NCBI GenBank assembly: GCA_009379725.1
Contig: WHTF01000032.1
Location: 1 to 32,771 of the forward strand
Length of the DNA stretch: 32,771 nucleotides
Direction of reading: 5' to 3'
DNA from: Deltaproteobacteria bacterium
GTDB taxonomy: Bacteria; Desulfobacterota; Binatia; UBA9968
Shown in pieces: positions 7,601-15,892 of this stretch. The position numbers were made by a program, and so were the translations under genes. The notes under the pieces were generated by a model. That model searched no databases, was not told the origin of the DNA, and worked only from the letters and a program-made list of their open reading frames with translations. Within the stretch, counting starts at the first letter, position 1; each line of letters opens with the position of its first letter.

Positions 7601-7791
7601 GCTTATTTCGCCCAGCCGGCTCCACACTTGCCCTGGAATTTGCCAGGGGTGCGTCTGGCGCCAACTCCCGCTTTCTTGCCGCGCGCAAGAAGGCTTAATA
7701 GACAAGCGTCATCGACCCTCTTCCAGTGTGATTGAAGGGGTCGTGTGATTGATGATCGGCGTAGATCGGTTGCAGGGAAAGAACGAAGTCA

Positions 7792-9117
7792 ATGACGAAT
7801 ATTGGATTTGAGATAGTTGTTATCGTCTTATTAATCATCGCCAACGGCCTTTTCGCCATGTCCGAAATTGCCATTGTGGCCGCACGTAAATCACGGCTCA
7901 AAGAGTGGGCCGAGAAAGGTGACGCAAAGGCCAAAGCAGCTCTGGAGCTTGCCAATAAGCCGAATCAGTTTTTCTCCACCGTTCAGATTGGCATTACCCT
8001 GGTGGGTATACTCGCCGGTGCTTTCGGGGGTAGGACTCTTGCCACCAAGCTTTCCACATTTCTAACCGGCATCCCCGGCCTTCAGCCCTACAGCGAAGCG
8101 ATCGCCTTGGGTACGGTCGTCATCTGCATTACCTATCTTTCGGTGGTCATCGGAGAATTGGTGCCGAAGCGGATCGCTTTAGGTCATGCTGAGAAAATCG
8201 CGACATTCATGGCTGGGCCGATGCGCATGTTATCAAAATTCTCCTCTCCGGTGGTTTGGCTTTTAACCGCTTCAACTGACGCCGTCTTCAGACTCACCGG
8301 TAACCGCCCTGCGCAGGAAGCTCCGATCACGGAAGAAGAAATTAAGACATTGATTCAACAGGGCACGGCGGCAGGTGTTTTCGAGGAGACCGAGCAAGAC
8401 ATGATCGAAGCCGTTATCGACTTGGGGGACAAAAGCGCGCGTACGCTAATGACTCCGCGTACGCAGATCGTCTGGCTGGACGTGAATGATTCTATCGGTA
8501 CCATTCGCCGGAAGATTTCGGAAAGCGGCCATTCGCGCTTTCCCGTAGGCAACGGAAGTCTTGAGAACGTCGTGGGTGTAACCCAAGCAAAAAGTCTGTT
8601 GTCCAGCGCATTGGAAAGCAAAACGATCGACCTCGCCGCATCGCTGCAACAGCCGGTGTTCGTACCGCGAACGATGACTGCTTTGCAGGTGCTCGATTAC
8701 ATTAAACAGTCTCGTAGTCACCTTGTGCTGGTAGTCGACGAGTATGGAGGCATCGAGGGCCTGCTCACCCACCACGACGTCTTGGAAGCCATTGCGGGCG
8801 ATATGCCATTTGGCGAAAAAGGCGAGGAATCCAGGGCTGTGCAAAGACCGGACGGTTCATGGCTTCTAGATGGAATGATTGCCGTCGACGAGTTCAAGGA
8901 GATATTTCACCTGGAGAGTTTGCCCGGTGAAAAACATGATGTGTATCAAACATTGGGCGGGTTTGTCTTCACGCAGATGGGCCGCGTCCCATCTGTATCC
9001 GAGCATTTCGAGTGGAAGAATTTACGCTTTGAGATTGTCGATATGGACGGTAAAAGGATCGACAAAGTGCTTGTATCGTCTATCCCAAACAATACGTTCA
9101 ACACGCCTACAGCTTAG
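7792..9117 (+). CDS. HlyC/CorC family transporter (DUF21-CBS-CorC domains)
   Basis: This 441-residue membrane protein has the full domain order of the CorB/CorC (CNNM) family. The N-terminal DUF21 transmembrane domain spans roughly residues 1-190, with segments around 6-30, 65-80, 103-125 and 143-163 and the conserved GELVPKRIAL. A pair of CBS domains follows (about 205-340), containing LMTPRTQIVWLD and VDEYGGIEGLLT. The C-terminal transporter-associated domain covers about 355-432 (DGMIAVDEF, YQTLGGFV). Family members transport or regulate magnesium and possibly cobalt; older annotations as hemolysins are not reliable. GGGAAAG lies upstream of the ATG. It is not obviously in an operon; the next gene is convergent. 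Confidence 0.93.
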   Translation: MTNIGFEIVVIVLLIIANGLFAMSEIAIVAARKSRLKEWAEKGDAKAKAALELANKPNQFFSTVQIGITLVGILAGAFGGRTLATKLSTFLTGIPGLQPYSEAIALGTVVICITYLSVVIGELVPKRIALGHAEKIATFMAGPMRMLSKFSSPVVWLLTASTDAVFRLTGNRPAQEAPITEEEIKTLIQQGTAAGVFEETEQDMIEAVIDLGDKSARTLMTPRTQIVWLDVNDSIGTIRRKISESGHSRFPVGNGSLENVVGVTQAKSLLSSALESKTIDLAASLQQPVFVPRTMTALQVLDYIKQSRSHLVLVVDEYGGIEGLLTHHDVLEAIAGDMPFGEKGEESRAVQRPDGSWLLDGMIAVDEFKEIFHLESLPGEKHDVYQTLGGFVFTQMGRVPSVSEHFEWKNLRFEIVDMDGKRIDKVLVSSIPNNTFNTPTA

Positions 9118-9183
9118 CATAAACAAAGGCTTGCCCGTTCATCCGAGCGAGTCCTGCTTGGGTACTTTTCGACGACCGCTTCT

Positions 9184-9612
9184 TCAATGGCGCGAGGAGG
9201 AAGCCCGGTCAGCAATATAACGCACATCCTCTTTCGTCTTTTGCAATGCAGACTCGGGAATTGTCTTAACGTCGCTAACCTTGCGCTTGCCGATCACAAC
9301 GAAGATTCCGCCCACTATACAGTACACCAGACCAACGATTCCGAGACTACCCCACAGCGGCACAGTCGTGTAAGTCGTCAAAAGAAACACCAGCATGAGC
9401 GAAAGAAACACAAAGCCCAAAGCCAGCATAAATCCACCAATGCCCAGGGAAACCCCGGCCTTAACTCCTTTGCTGACTTCGTGCTTGACCTCGAGCTTGG
9501 CCGCAGCCAGTTCTTTTGTGATTAAAGTCTGCGCGTCTTGTAGAATTCCTGTAACGAGTTGACCTATTGATTTTTTATGATCGGTTCGATCAGAAATTTC
9601 GCTTCGTTCCAT
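9184..9612 (-). CDS. Phage holin family 3_6 / YqjE-type membrane protein
   Basis: The 142-residue protein matches the PF07332 family, often labelled phage holin 3_6 or YqjE-like. The N-terminal helix (about 10-50, SIGQLVTGILQDAQTLITKE) is typical, followed by two adjacent hydrophobic spans at about 55-80 and 85-110 separated by TTYTTVP. The C-terminal tail is cytoplasmic and charged. Despite the name, chromosomal members far from phage genes are usually stress-related inner-membrane proteins; no phage genes are here. The start has AAGGAG six to seven bases upstream. It converges with the HlyC/CorC gene with a 66-base gap. Confidence 0.85.
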   Translation of the reverse strand: MERSEISDRTDHKKSIGQLVTGILQDAQTLITKELAAAKLEVKHEVSKGVKAGVSLGIGGFMLALGFVFLSLMLVFLLTTYTTVPLWGSLGIVGLVYCIVGGIFVVIGKRKVSDVKTIPESALQKTKEDVRYIADRASSSRH

Positions 9613-10035
9613 ATGTTTTCTCCTTACTATTGGCTGGGAAACGCAACACCCATGCCAGGAAATTGCCGCTCCGGTTATGCTAATTATTTAAGATACCTCA
9701 CATTATCAGCCACGAACGATCTGGCAAAATGCATGCGACAACAGGAACGAGCAATGCAAATTCCGGGAAACTGGTTTTGAATAATCGCCATTGTCGTTAG
9801 TTTGGGAAAATAATCAGGGGCTCTTGTTGCATTATTGAAACAGATATTATTTCCGACGCCTATGCGCATAGTAGGATCGGTGCCCTCCGGTGTGGGACCG
9901 ATTGCCGCGGATCTCACGAAACTGATATCGTTTGTTTATTGAGACAGGCAGCGAACTTTAAAAGCGGCGATAGACCTTGCGCGGTACGGCTCACGTCCCG
10001 AGAGACGCCGTAATCAACGATTGGAGAAGCAATAC
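9613..10035. other. Gene-free spacer with one imperfect hairpin
   Basis: This 423-base divergent spacer lies between the holin-like gene (minus) and the YCII gene (plus), so it should hold promoters for both. No convincing coding frame was seen. An imperfect hairpin is formed by ATCGGT (9876-9881) and ACCGAT (9897-9902) with an inner CCC/GGG pairing. No clear -35/-10 pair could be assigned. Confidence 0.5.
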
Positions 10036-10356
10036 ATGTGGTACATCGTCCTTTCGCAGTCATTACCCGACAAAGAGGAAAGCAAACAAACCCATTACGA
10101 AGAGCACCGGCAATGGTTGGATGATCAACACCGGGCAGGACGGCTCCTTTTCTCCGGCCCCACTACCGATGGCGCGTATGGGATCTATGTCATGCTAGCC
10201 CGCAGTCTCAGCGAAGCCGAATCCATTGCAGCACAAGATCCACACCATATTCGAGGAATTCGCAAGATGGAGGTAAGGGAATGGCGGGTCCATCGGGCGT
10301 TTCGATTAGACGGACCGTCGATTGTCGACCTGGAGCGTATCGCCGCAAAAGAATAG
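10036..10356 (+). CDS. YCII-related domain protein
   Basis: The 106-residue product fits the YCII domain family, small ferredoxin-like alpha/beta proteins of unclear enzymatic role. It begins MWYIVLSQSL and continues with an H-x-x-W helix (YEEHRQWLDDQHRAGRLLFS), SGPTTDGAYGIYVMLA and an SLSEAESIAAQDP stretch, the usual pattern in which a conserved His-Asp pair lines the cleft. An upstream in-frame TTG at 10021 would add five residues, but GGAGAA sits seven bases before the ATG at 10036, which decides the start. It converges with the desaturase gene. Function is not predictable beyond the fold. Confidence 0.85.
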   Translation: MWYIVLSQSLPDKEESKQTHYEEHRQWLDDQHRAGRLLFSGPTTDGAYGIYVMLARSLSEAESIAAQDPHHIRGIRKMEVREWRVHRAFRLDGPSIVDLERIAAKE

Positions 10357-10418
10357 CAATCGCCGGCATTAGAAGGGCACCGTCAGATCAAAAATTATCG
10401 AGTGTCGCGTCTTTGAAC

Positions 10419-11492
10419 TCAAGCGGCGGATGCGAGTTCCTCCGGTGGCAATTGCTGCGACTGATCATAAGCCTTGGCAGGCACCGGTCTTAAATCCCAA
10501 ATAAGCCCGAGCCATGACATTAGTTTCAACACGTAGTAGGTCAAATCGATTTCCCACCAATAAAACCCCTGTCGAGTAGAGCTCATGAATTTATGATGGT
10601 TGTTATGCCAGCCTTCGCCAAGGGTTATGATCGCGAGGACGAAATTATTGCGGCTATCATCGCCGGTGTCGTAACGCCGCCGGCCCAATAAATGAGCCAC
10701 CGAATTGATGCTTGCGGTGGCGTGAAACAGCGCCGTGGTGCTGACAAAGAATCCCCAGATAAGCATTTGCCATCCGGTAACCTCAAGAAACGGCGCAGCA
10801 GATTCGAGCAGTCGACCGCAAAGGTACAGCACCACGGCTAAGCTCACTGGAACGACAACGTCATAGCGGTTCAACCACACCAACTCGGGAAAGCGGGCAA
10901 AGTCGTGTATGCGGCGGTAATCAGTCGTGTAATGCCGCCCGGTCATAAACCACCCCACGTGCGAGCGCCAAAAGCCATGGCGAATCGGCGAGTGAGGGTC
11001 AGGTTGCTTATCGGAATATTTGTGATGAGCGCGATGATGCGCCGCCCACCAAAGCGGTCCACGTTGCGCCGAGGCGGCGCCGAGGATGGCGAAGATAAAC
11101 TGCATCCAGCGCGACGTGCGGTAAGTTCGATGCGAGAAGTAACGATGATAAATTCCCGTGATTGCGAACATTCGCACCAGATACAGTCCTACAGCGATAA
11201 AGATGGCGATACTGCTCCATCCCACCCAGAACACGGCGATGCAGGCCAAGTGAAGCAACACAAACGGCAAGCACCGCAGCCAATTGATATCGTCCGCTTT
11301 AGGATCATGGGTTGGAGATGAAGTGCCGTGATCGGCATCGAACCATTGGATAAAATACGTTCTTAGTCTATTCAAGTTTACTCCAATCATTAAACCTACG
11401 ATCATACCACGAGGTGAATCGGCCTTCAATGATTTGAGGAACTCAATGTGAGTACCGGGCAATCGGATTGCATAAGTGAGAAGAAGAATCAT
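10419..11492 (-). CDS. Acyl-CoA / fatty acid desaturase (delta-9 type)
   Basis: The 357-residue integral membrane di-iron desaturase has the three histidine boxes of the acyl-CoA desaturase family: HRYFSH (about 116-121), HRAHH (153-157) and EGWHNNHH (about 295-302). Hydrophobic stretches lie around 75-112 and 215-265. It introduces a double bond into acyl chains, probably for membrane fluidity. The true start is uncertain: the ATG at 11492 gives a long unconserved leader, and family members usually begin near the FIQWFDADHG segment (about residue 47), so starts at internal Met30, Met35 or a TTG with GGAG five bases upstream are plausible. It is divergent from the cytochrome c gene and alone on its strand. 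Confidence 0.92.
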   Translation of the reverse strand: MILLLTYAIRLPGTHIEFLKSLKADSPRGMIVGLMIGVNLNRLRTYFIQWFDADHGTSSPTHDPKADDINWLRCLPFVLLHLACIAVFWVGWSSIAIFIAVGLYLVRMFAITGIYHRYFSHRTYRTSRWMQFIFAILGAASAQRGPLWWAAHHRAHHKYSDKQPDPHSPIRHGFWRSHVGWFMTGRHYTTDYRRIHDFARFPELVWLNRYDVVVPVSLAVVLYLCGRLLESAAPFLEVTGWQMLIWGFFVSTTALFHATASINSVAHLLGRRRYDTGDDSRNNFVLAIITLGEGWHNNHHKFMSSTRQGFYWWEIDLTYYVLKLMSWLGLIWDLRPVPAKAYDQSQQLPPEELASAA

Positions 11493-11644
11493 TCTTTATC
11501 TCAACGCTGAGACACTCATGTAAATTCAACGCGCATTACATTTCATTCGGTTGACCGGCGGTCGCCAAAAAAAATCATGATGTACTCCGAATAGACAAGC
11601 TTAGATTGATACCAATCGGCTCAAAGGCCCGAGGCAGATGGCAT

Positions 11645-12100
11645 ATGTGTTGCTGCTTGACGAAACACTTACCGCAAGGAGGCACTATCACTAAAATAAT
11701 TCTATCGCTTGGGTTTCTTTTGTTCAGCACTTGGCTTGCGATCGCTGCGGAAAAGACCGGCGATCGGAATTCGACGATGCGCGGCAAATACATTGTGGAG
11801 CACGTGGCCATGTGCGTTCAGTGCCACACGCCGCGAGATCAGACGGGGCAGTTGCTTTTAAGTAGGTATCTCGAGGGCGCGCCGGTGCCGGTGAAGGCCC
11901 CGGCTAATCTTAGGGTCGAGTGGGCTCTCAAGGCACCCGCCATCGTCGGGCTACCCGGCTATACCAGAGAAGATGGGATCCGTTTACTGATGGAAGGAAT
12001 CACGCCCGACGGGACAATGCCGAAAGCTCCCATGCCTCCGTTCCGTTTCATACGCGCCGATGCCGAAGCCGTGGTGGATTATTTAAAATCGCTCTCGTAA
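11645..12100 (+). CDS. Mono-haem c-type cytochrome, start uncertain
   Basis: The protein has a single haem-binding motif CVQCH in AMCVQCHTPRD and a distal Met-rich GTMPKAPMPPF that should supply the sixth haem ligand, ending in EAVVDYLKSLS as class I cytochromes do. A signal peptide (TKIILSLGFLLFSTWLAIAAE) precedes the mature part, so it is periplasmic. The start is odd. In-frame canonical choices are a TTG at 11606 or the ATG at 11645, both adding an unlikely charged and cysteine-rich lead before the signal peptide. The only strong ribosome site, AAGGAGG at 11676-11682, points to ATC at 11687, which would give the ideal ITKIILSLGF start. Either AUC is used, or an ATG changed to ATC, or a base is miscalled. 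It is likely an electron carrier for an unlinked dehydrogenase. Confidence 0.82.
   Translation: MCCCLTKHLPQGGTITKIILSLGFLLFSTWLAIAAEKTGDRNSTMRGKYIVEHVAMCVQCHTPRDQTGQLLLSRYLEGAPVPVKAPANLRVEWALKAPAIVGLPGYTREDGIRLLMEGITPDGTMPKAPMPPFRFIRADAEAVVDYLKSLS
11676..11682 (+). promoter_or_regulatory. Strong Shine-Dalgarno facing a non-canonical ATC codon
   Basis: AAGGAGG is a near-perfect anti-16S match. No ATG, GTG or TTG lies within 5-12 bases in the cytochrome frame; the codon at the expected place (11687) is ATC. This site decides between the competing starts discussed for the cytochrome gene. Confidence 0.55.
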
Positions 12101-12363
12101 ATCTGACTCGCGTTCGCTCACACTACCGCAACGAGCGCCGCGCCTGGTACGACACGCTAAGGGATCTGGTGCCGGTGTGATTCAGGCCCACCGTGCGGCT
12201 ATATGCCGGAGAATTTACGTGGTGTGCGCTGGACAGTGCATCGACAACAGATCAGGAGAGATTTGCCGCTTTGCTTAACGGGAATTTCGCGTGAGCTTCA
12301 GGATCCGGAGAGAAGCGCCTCCCTCCGCTGTTTCGCTCATCCTATCGAAGCATTCCTCGTTAC

Positions 12364-12546
12364 TTAGCGGACCACGACTGTGGATGAGGCTTCCGAAAAC
12401 GACGGTGACATCGTTATTTCTTTAGGACTTCGCAGATCGGCTACCCACGGCGAAAAATAAATCGCTAACGCTATTCCGAGCACGATCAAGACGTCAATAA
12501 CGACTTCAGGTACGAAGCCTGTGAGAATGCGTAATAAAGATGGCAT
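12364..12546 (-). CDS. Small single-span membrane protein (hypothetical)
   Basis: From the ATG at 12546 the frame encodes 60 residues with one hydrophobic span (VVIDVLIVLGIALAIYFSPW, about 15-34) and a short polar tail. It resembles no family I can name. A longer version begins at 12564. There is no clear ribosome site upstream, so it may be a chance frame, but the clean membrane span supports listing it. The adjacent stretch 12101-12363 has no convincing gene; it opens with a short coding-like piece (about 12112-12180, frame ending RDLVPV). Confidence 0.35.
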   Translation of the reverse strand: MPSLLRILTGFVPEVVIDVLIVLGIALAIYFSPWVADLRSPKEITMSPSFSEASSTVVVR

Positions 12547-12665
12547 GGTTCTGTTTTTGAGCAAAAGTGAAGCCAGAAAAAATCAGCACGACAGGAGGGA
12601 GTTCGTCACACAATCGGGACACCCTTAGTCCTCACCCATCCCGCATTGATAAAGTTCTTTGATTC

Positions 12666-12929
12666 TCACATCTGATTTCGCGATATGGTAGCTTTTGACG
12701 CAAGGACCTCATCCTGTTCACGCTTTGAATACCAGTTGTTGGTCCACCGCACGACATCTTCTTCCTTCTCGCGACACCTCTTCTGCACCATCGTTACGAA
12801 CTTATCATAATCGCCTTCCACCTCTACGAGATCATCATCTGTGAAGTATTGCCAATTTTTTTGAAGCTCGCCCTTAAATTGCGGCCAGTTCCCTCTGAAT
12901 CGGTCCTTGTTCAATCTATCTCTGCTCAT
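12666..12929 (-). CDS. CsbD-like stress protein
   Basis: The 87-residue acidic/basic protein resembles the CsbD/UPF0337 family, small general-stress proteins. The signature NWPQFKGELQKNWQYFTDDDL matches the family's NW-x-Q-x-KG...W...L-T-DDDL pattern, followed by a VEGDYDKFV helix and an EKEEDVVRWTN segment. Function is unknown in the family; expression is usually stress-induced. GGAGG lies seven bases before the ATG at 12929. The C-terminal 20 residues extend beyond the usual family length. It is divergently oriented from the zinc-ribbon gene. Confidence 0.8.
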   Translation of the reverse strand: MSRDRLNKDRFRGNWPQFKGELQKNWQYFTDDDLVEVEGDYDKFVTMVQKRCREKEEDVVRWTNNWYSKREQDEVLASKATISRNQM

Positions 12930-13232
12930 AAAATGACCTCCGATCTTGGATGTTTCCCGATGAAACTTCGTGCATAGAGAGTGCCAATGGATTCATCATG
13001 GATTCACGTGTTCGAAGCTGAAGTTTACTCCGTAGGAAACTGCATACACGGGACGCAGGGAGCACTCTCTGTCCCAGAGGTGGGACCGACGTTGTCTCGC
13101 CTTCGGCCAAAATCAAAGTTGGACGCCGGCAAACTGATGGGGAGCTGCCGCTTGCGGCCTATCTTCCTCTCATCTCAAAAATCGTTAGAGTTTAAATAAT
13201 GGGCAAGCCGGATTAGTACTGAGGAGGTTCTA
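12930..13232. other. Divergent spacer without a supported gene
   Basis: This 303-base stretch separates the CsbD-like gene (minus) from the zinc-ribbon gene (plus). Short open frames exist on both strands but none has a ribosome site or family features. Promoters for both neighbours should lie here; I could not assign them. Confidence 0.45.
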
Positions 13233-13401
13233 ATGATGACACCTTACCGAACAAAGAAGGATCACGAATCTTGGCATTTTTGCAGCAACTGCACAGACTA
13301 TCCTGAATCGGATTTTGACGAGCAGGGCACAAGCCTGCTACCGCAAGTTGTGCGATGAATGTAAATCAAAAGAAAGCGTCGGCAACTGCAGCCAGGGTTA
13401 A
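13233..13401 (+). pseudogene. Small four-cysteine zinc-ribbon protein, apparent frameshift
   Basis: GAGGAGG ends four bases before a double ATG at 13233/13236. The frame begins MMTPYRTKKDHESWHFCSNC and reads TDYPESDFDEQGTS, then ends at a TGA at 13356 after 41 residues. Shifting by one base between about 13320 and 13340 continues as CYRKLCDECKSKESVGNCSQG, ending at TAA 13399-13401. The two halves together make a CxxC...CxxC zinc-ribbon of about 56 residues, with a tail similar in style to other small zinc-ribbon proteins. The second CxxC in the alternative frame directly after the first is unlikely by chance. So this is a frameshifted gene, a sequencing indel, or a programmed frameshift. The cellular role is unknown. 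Confidence 0.6.
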
Positions 13402-13428
13402 CTTCGCGTATTAAGAAAAGATGGCTGA

Positions 13429-14010
13429 ATGGTAATCGATACGATTGATTCTCTCGGTTACCTCGGCATTGTGCTGCTTATGTTCGTGGAGAATGTTTTC
13501 CCTCCGATTCCTTCAGAGGTGATTATGCCACTCGCCGGATTCATGGTTATGCAGGGCAAGCTCTCCTTTGCCGGAATCGTCGCCGCGGGAACGGTCGGTT
13601 CCGTACTGGGAGCCCTGCCTTTATATTACGTAGGGCGATTGATCAATGAAAGAAGTTTGAAAGAATTAGCCGATCGTCATGGGCGGTGGTTGACCATCTC
13701 GGGCAAGGACATCGAAAGAGCCAAGGAATGGTTTGACAAACACGGCTCTGCGACAGTGTTGTTATGCCGCCTGGTACCGGCGATACGTTCTCTAATTTCG
13801 ATTCCCGCCGGCATCGCACGGATGAATCTGGTATTATTTCTCGCCTACACGACAATCGGCACAACTCTGTGGACCAGCCTACTCGCTTATCTGGGTTACT
13901 TTTTGGGCAGTAACTTCGCAAGGGTTGGCGAGTACTTCGATCTGATCTCATGGGTCGTCGTCGCGGCCATCGTCTTGATCTACATCGCGCGTGTTATGAA
14001 GCATGAGTGA
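13429..14010 (+). CDS. DedA family (VTT domain) inner-membrane protein
   Basis: The 193-residue protein has the SNARE-associated/VTT domain of the DedA family. The N-terminal span LGYLGIVLLMFVENVFPPIP carries the conserved ENxFPPIPSE acidic motif. GTVGSVLGALPLYYVGRLI follows, then an FDKHGSATVLLCRLVPAIRSLISIPAGIARM segment with the family's R-x-x-P-x-x-R-x-x-x-x-x-x-AG pattern, and two C-terminal spans. DedA proteins are lipid scramblases or flippases, including transporters of undecaprenyl phosphate, and depend on the proton gradient. It begins 27 bases after the zinc-ribbon pseudogene. The length is normal. Confidence 0.93.
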   Translation: MVIDTIDSLGYLGIVLLMFVENVFPPIPSEVIMPLAGFMVMQGKLSFAGIVAAGTVGSVLGALPLYYVGRLINERSLKELADRHGRWLTISGKDIERAKEWFDKHGSATVLLCRLVPAIRSLISIPAGIARMNLVLFLAYTTIGTTLWTSLLAYLGYFLGSNFARVGEYFDLISWVVVAAIVLIYIARVMKHE

Positions 14011-14160
14011 TTGCGATCAAACAAGTGCTGACGATAACCAATTTTTAGGTCCAGACCACGAGCATCCAAGGTATCTCGGCGATGTGCGCCTAAGATTGCC
14101 TCTGCTACTCGAATTGAATTGGCGGCCTCGGGGATATACACCTACGTTCCTGAGCGCCGC

Positions 14161-14523
14161 TTACACTTTCCAGCCCGGCGATAAATCGATGCGGGTGCCG
14201 GCCGGATCGAGCACAAACGTTTCGGCGAAACGTCCGTCTTTTGGCAGCTCGGCGATTCCGCCCGTGGCGCCGGCTGCCAGCGCGGTTTGCGTGGCTTCCT
14301 TTACATCCTCCACCTGGATACCGAAGTGGTAGATACCTTCGCGCCGGTTACGTGCCGGCAAAATAGCGAGATTGATATGCCCGTCGGAGACATAGATCGC
14401 CCTGCCATTTTCTCCGCCCTCACCGCTGCGGGCGACCTCTTTCATGCCGAAGGAGGTCTTGTAGAACTCAGCCAATTTCTCCGTGTCTTTAGTCAGAAGT
14501 GCGATGTGTGCGATGCGTGCCAT
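14161..14523 (-). CDS. VOC family (glyoxalase/dioxygenase fold) protein
   Basis: The 120-residue protein has the paired beta-alpha-beta-beta-beta modules of the vicinal oxygen chelate fold: HIALLTKDTEKLAEFYKTSF at the start and YHFGIQVEDVKEATQTALAA in the second module, ending with FVLDPAGTRIDL. Possible metal ligands are His6, the His of YHFG and the acidic residue near the end, though assignment is tentative. VOC members include glyoxalase I, extradiol dioxygenases and resistance proteins; the substrate cannot be inferred. GGAGAG lies upstream of the ATG at 14523. It converges with the DedA gene with a 150-base gap. Confidence 0.88.
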   Translation of the reverse strand: MARIAHIALLTKDTEKLAEFYKTSFGMKEVARSGEGGENGRAIYVSDGHINLAILPARNRREGIYHFGIQVEDVKEATQTALAAGATGGIAELPKDGRFAETFVLDPAGTRIDLSPGWKV

Positions 14524-15018
14524 GGTTTCTCTCCTTTCTTATCCGTCTTTGAAGTTTACGCCTCTTACTTATATTTCTTGTCGAGTTTTTCGATCAGCTC
14601 GCTCTTATCGATCTCCCTGAAAAACTCGCTTCGATAGTATGATTTACCTGCTGTGCTTCCCGCTTCTAGGACATTCGTTTACCGGCTGTCAAGTTAGCGT
14701 AGCGTACAGCTTGGATTAAAACTGTTCCAATCGTTCAAACGCCTTGAGCGATCAACGTGAGAAACTGATTCGCGGCATCTTACGGAACCTTCCGGGAACT
14801 TCGAGGATCGTTGTTCACCGTTGCCATATATCTATTATGTGCTTTATTCGGCACCTATCGGTACTAAGGGCAACCGCGCTAACCCCTTCGAATACTTTTT
14901 CCATTTCATTCGTATCATAGTCTGAAGGCTCATTGAGCGCGCCCGCTTTGGCTCTAGCGCCGGATGGATGTATGATTAAAAAAATCAATCAAATCATCGA
15001 CTTTGGAAAGACAATTCT
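14524..15018. other. Spacer upstream of the sigma-factor operon, with a gene-tail-like fragment
   Basis: No complete gene was seen. On the minus strand, the frame closing at the stop 14567-14565 encodes a coding-like tail (SEFFREIDKSELIEKLDKKY) extending back to a stop at about 14678, which may be the end of a lost gene; I cannot name the family. The region 14680-15018 should contain the promoter of the sigma operon. GGGAACTTC near 14793 resembles an ECF -35 element, but no convincing -10 follows at 16-17 bases. Confidence 0.4.
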
Positions 15019-15573
15019 ATGCCGGCTGGATGGCGTGAAAAAGGCGACGAAGAGCTGCTGGCGCTTGTCAGGGACGGCAGCCACGAAGCTTTCAGCGTTC
15101 TGGCGCAACGCCACACCGAGCGATTTTACCGGCTCGCCTACCGTTATCTGCAAAGCAGAGAGCAAGCCGAGGACATCGTGCAGGACGCCTTTCTGAAATT
15201 GTGGGAAGATCCGGTCAAATGGCAAGCGCAGCGCAACAACAAATTCACCACCTGGTTTTATCGCATCATCGTTAATTTATGTCTGGACTGGAAAAGGAAG
15301 AAAAAACCGCTCGAGCTCGATGAAGATCTTTTGTTAGTCGACGAGCGAGAAACACCGGACGCGGCGATGTTACGCACCGAAGGAGAAAAAATGCTCGAGA
15401 AGGAAATCGCCGCTCTTCCCGATCGCCAACGAACGGCATTGAATCTTTGTTTTGAAGCAGGATTGAGCAATCAGGAAGCGGCGGACGTGATGGGACTGAA
15501 TCTCAAGGCTCTACAATCCTTGATCATGCGGGCGAAGACCACGCTCAAGGAACGTATGAAAACCTATTTGTGA
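15019..15573 (+). CDS. ECF-type RNA polymerase sigma factor
   Basis: The 184-residue protein is an extracytoplasmic-function sigma factor with regions 2 and 4 only. Region 2 (about 20-95) includes EAFSVLAQRHTERFYRLAYR, the QAEDIVQDAFLKLWEDP box and TWFYRIIVNLCLDWKRKKK. Region 4 (about 125-180) includes ALPDRQRTALNLCFEAGLSN, EAADVMGLNLKALQSLIMRA. It recruits RNA polymerase to its own regulon. The next gene, seven bases downstream, encodes a membrane protein with the size and layout of an anti-sigma factor. The start ATG at 15019 has only a weak GGAAAG upstream. It heads an apparent operon that runs through the efflux genes to about 21049. Confidence 0.93.
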   Translation: MPAGWREKGDEELLALVRDGSHEAFSVLAQRHTERFYRLAYRYLQSREQAEDIVQDAFLKLWEDPVKWQAQRNNKFTTWFYRIIVNLCLDWKRKKKPLELDEDLLLVDERETPDAAMLRTEGEKMLEKEIAALPDRQRTALNLCFEAGLSNQEAADVMGLNLKALQSLIMRAKTTLKERMKTYL

Positions 15574-15580
15574 GGATGTT

Positions 15581-15892
15581 ATGAGCAATAATCAAGACGA
15601 AAGACTCGATGAAATGCTAAGAGCGCGCCGGATCACGCCGGCCAGTCCCGATCTGGCACAGCGGATTATTTTAAAAGCCCAACGAATCCCGCAAACTCAG
15701 ACGGATACACTGATGCAATGGTTTAGGCGTCTGTTTGCGGAATTTCACTTGCCCAAGCCCGCCTATGTGCTCGCCGGCACATTGATAGTCGGACTCGCGG
15801 TCGGTTTTTACACCCCGGTGCAGACCAATCCGGAGGTTTCCAACGCCGTTGCCGTCCAGAGCTTTCTCTATGTCGATGAGGAGCTATTATGA
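15581..15892 (+). CDS. Putative single-span anti-sigma factor
   Basis: The 103-residue protein has a cytoplasmic N-terminal part (about 1-58, with ERLDEMLRARRITPASPDLA), one membrane span at about 60-78 (AYVLAGTLIVGLAVGFYTPV) and a short periplasmic tail. There is no zinc-binding HxxxCxxC motif, so it is not a ZAS-type anti-sigma. Its size and layout match CnrY-like anti-sigma factors, which hold their sigma factor through a short N-terminal helical region. The assignment comes from gene order and topology rather than a named domain. Its stop overlaps the ATG of the sensor by four bases (ATGA), which indicates translational coupling. Confidence 0.7.
   Translation: MSNNQDERLDEMLRARRITPASPDLAQRIILKAQRIPQTQTDTLMQWFRRLFAEFHLPKPAYVLAGTLIVGLAVGFYTPVQTNPEVSNAVAVQSFLYVDEELL

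Noticed and set aside
9184-9612. Prophage, from the holin-family label
   Set aside because: No other phage gene is near; the family is common on chromosomes as an ordinary membrane protein.
14003-14332. Plus-strand frame starting inside the DedA stop and running over the VOC gene
   Set aside because: The ATG overlap is tempting, but the frame shows no domain, and its second half is antisense to the clear VOC gene.
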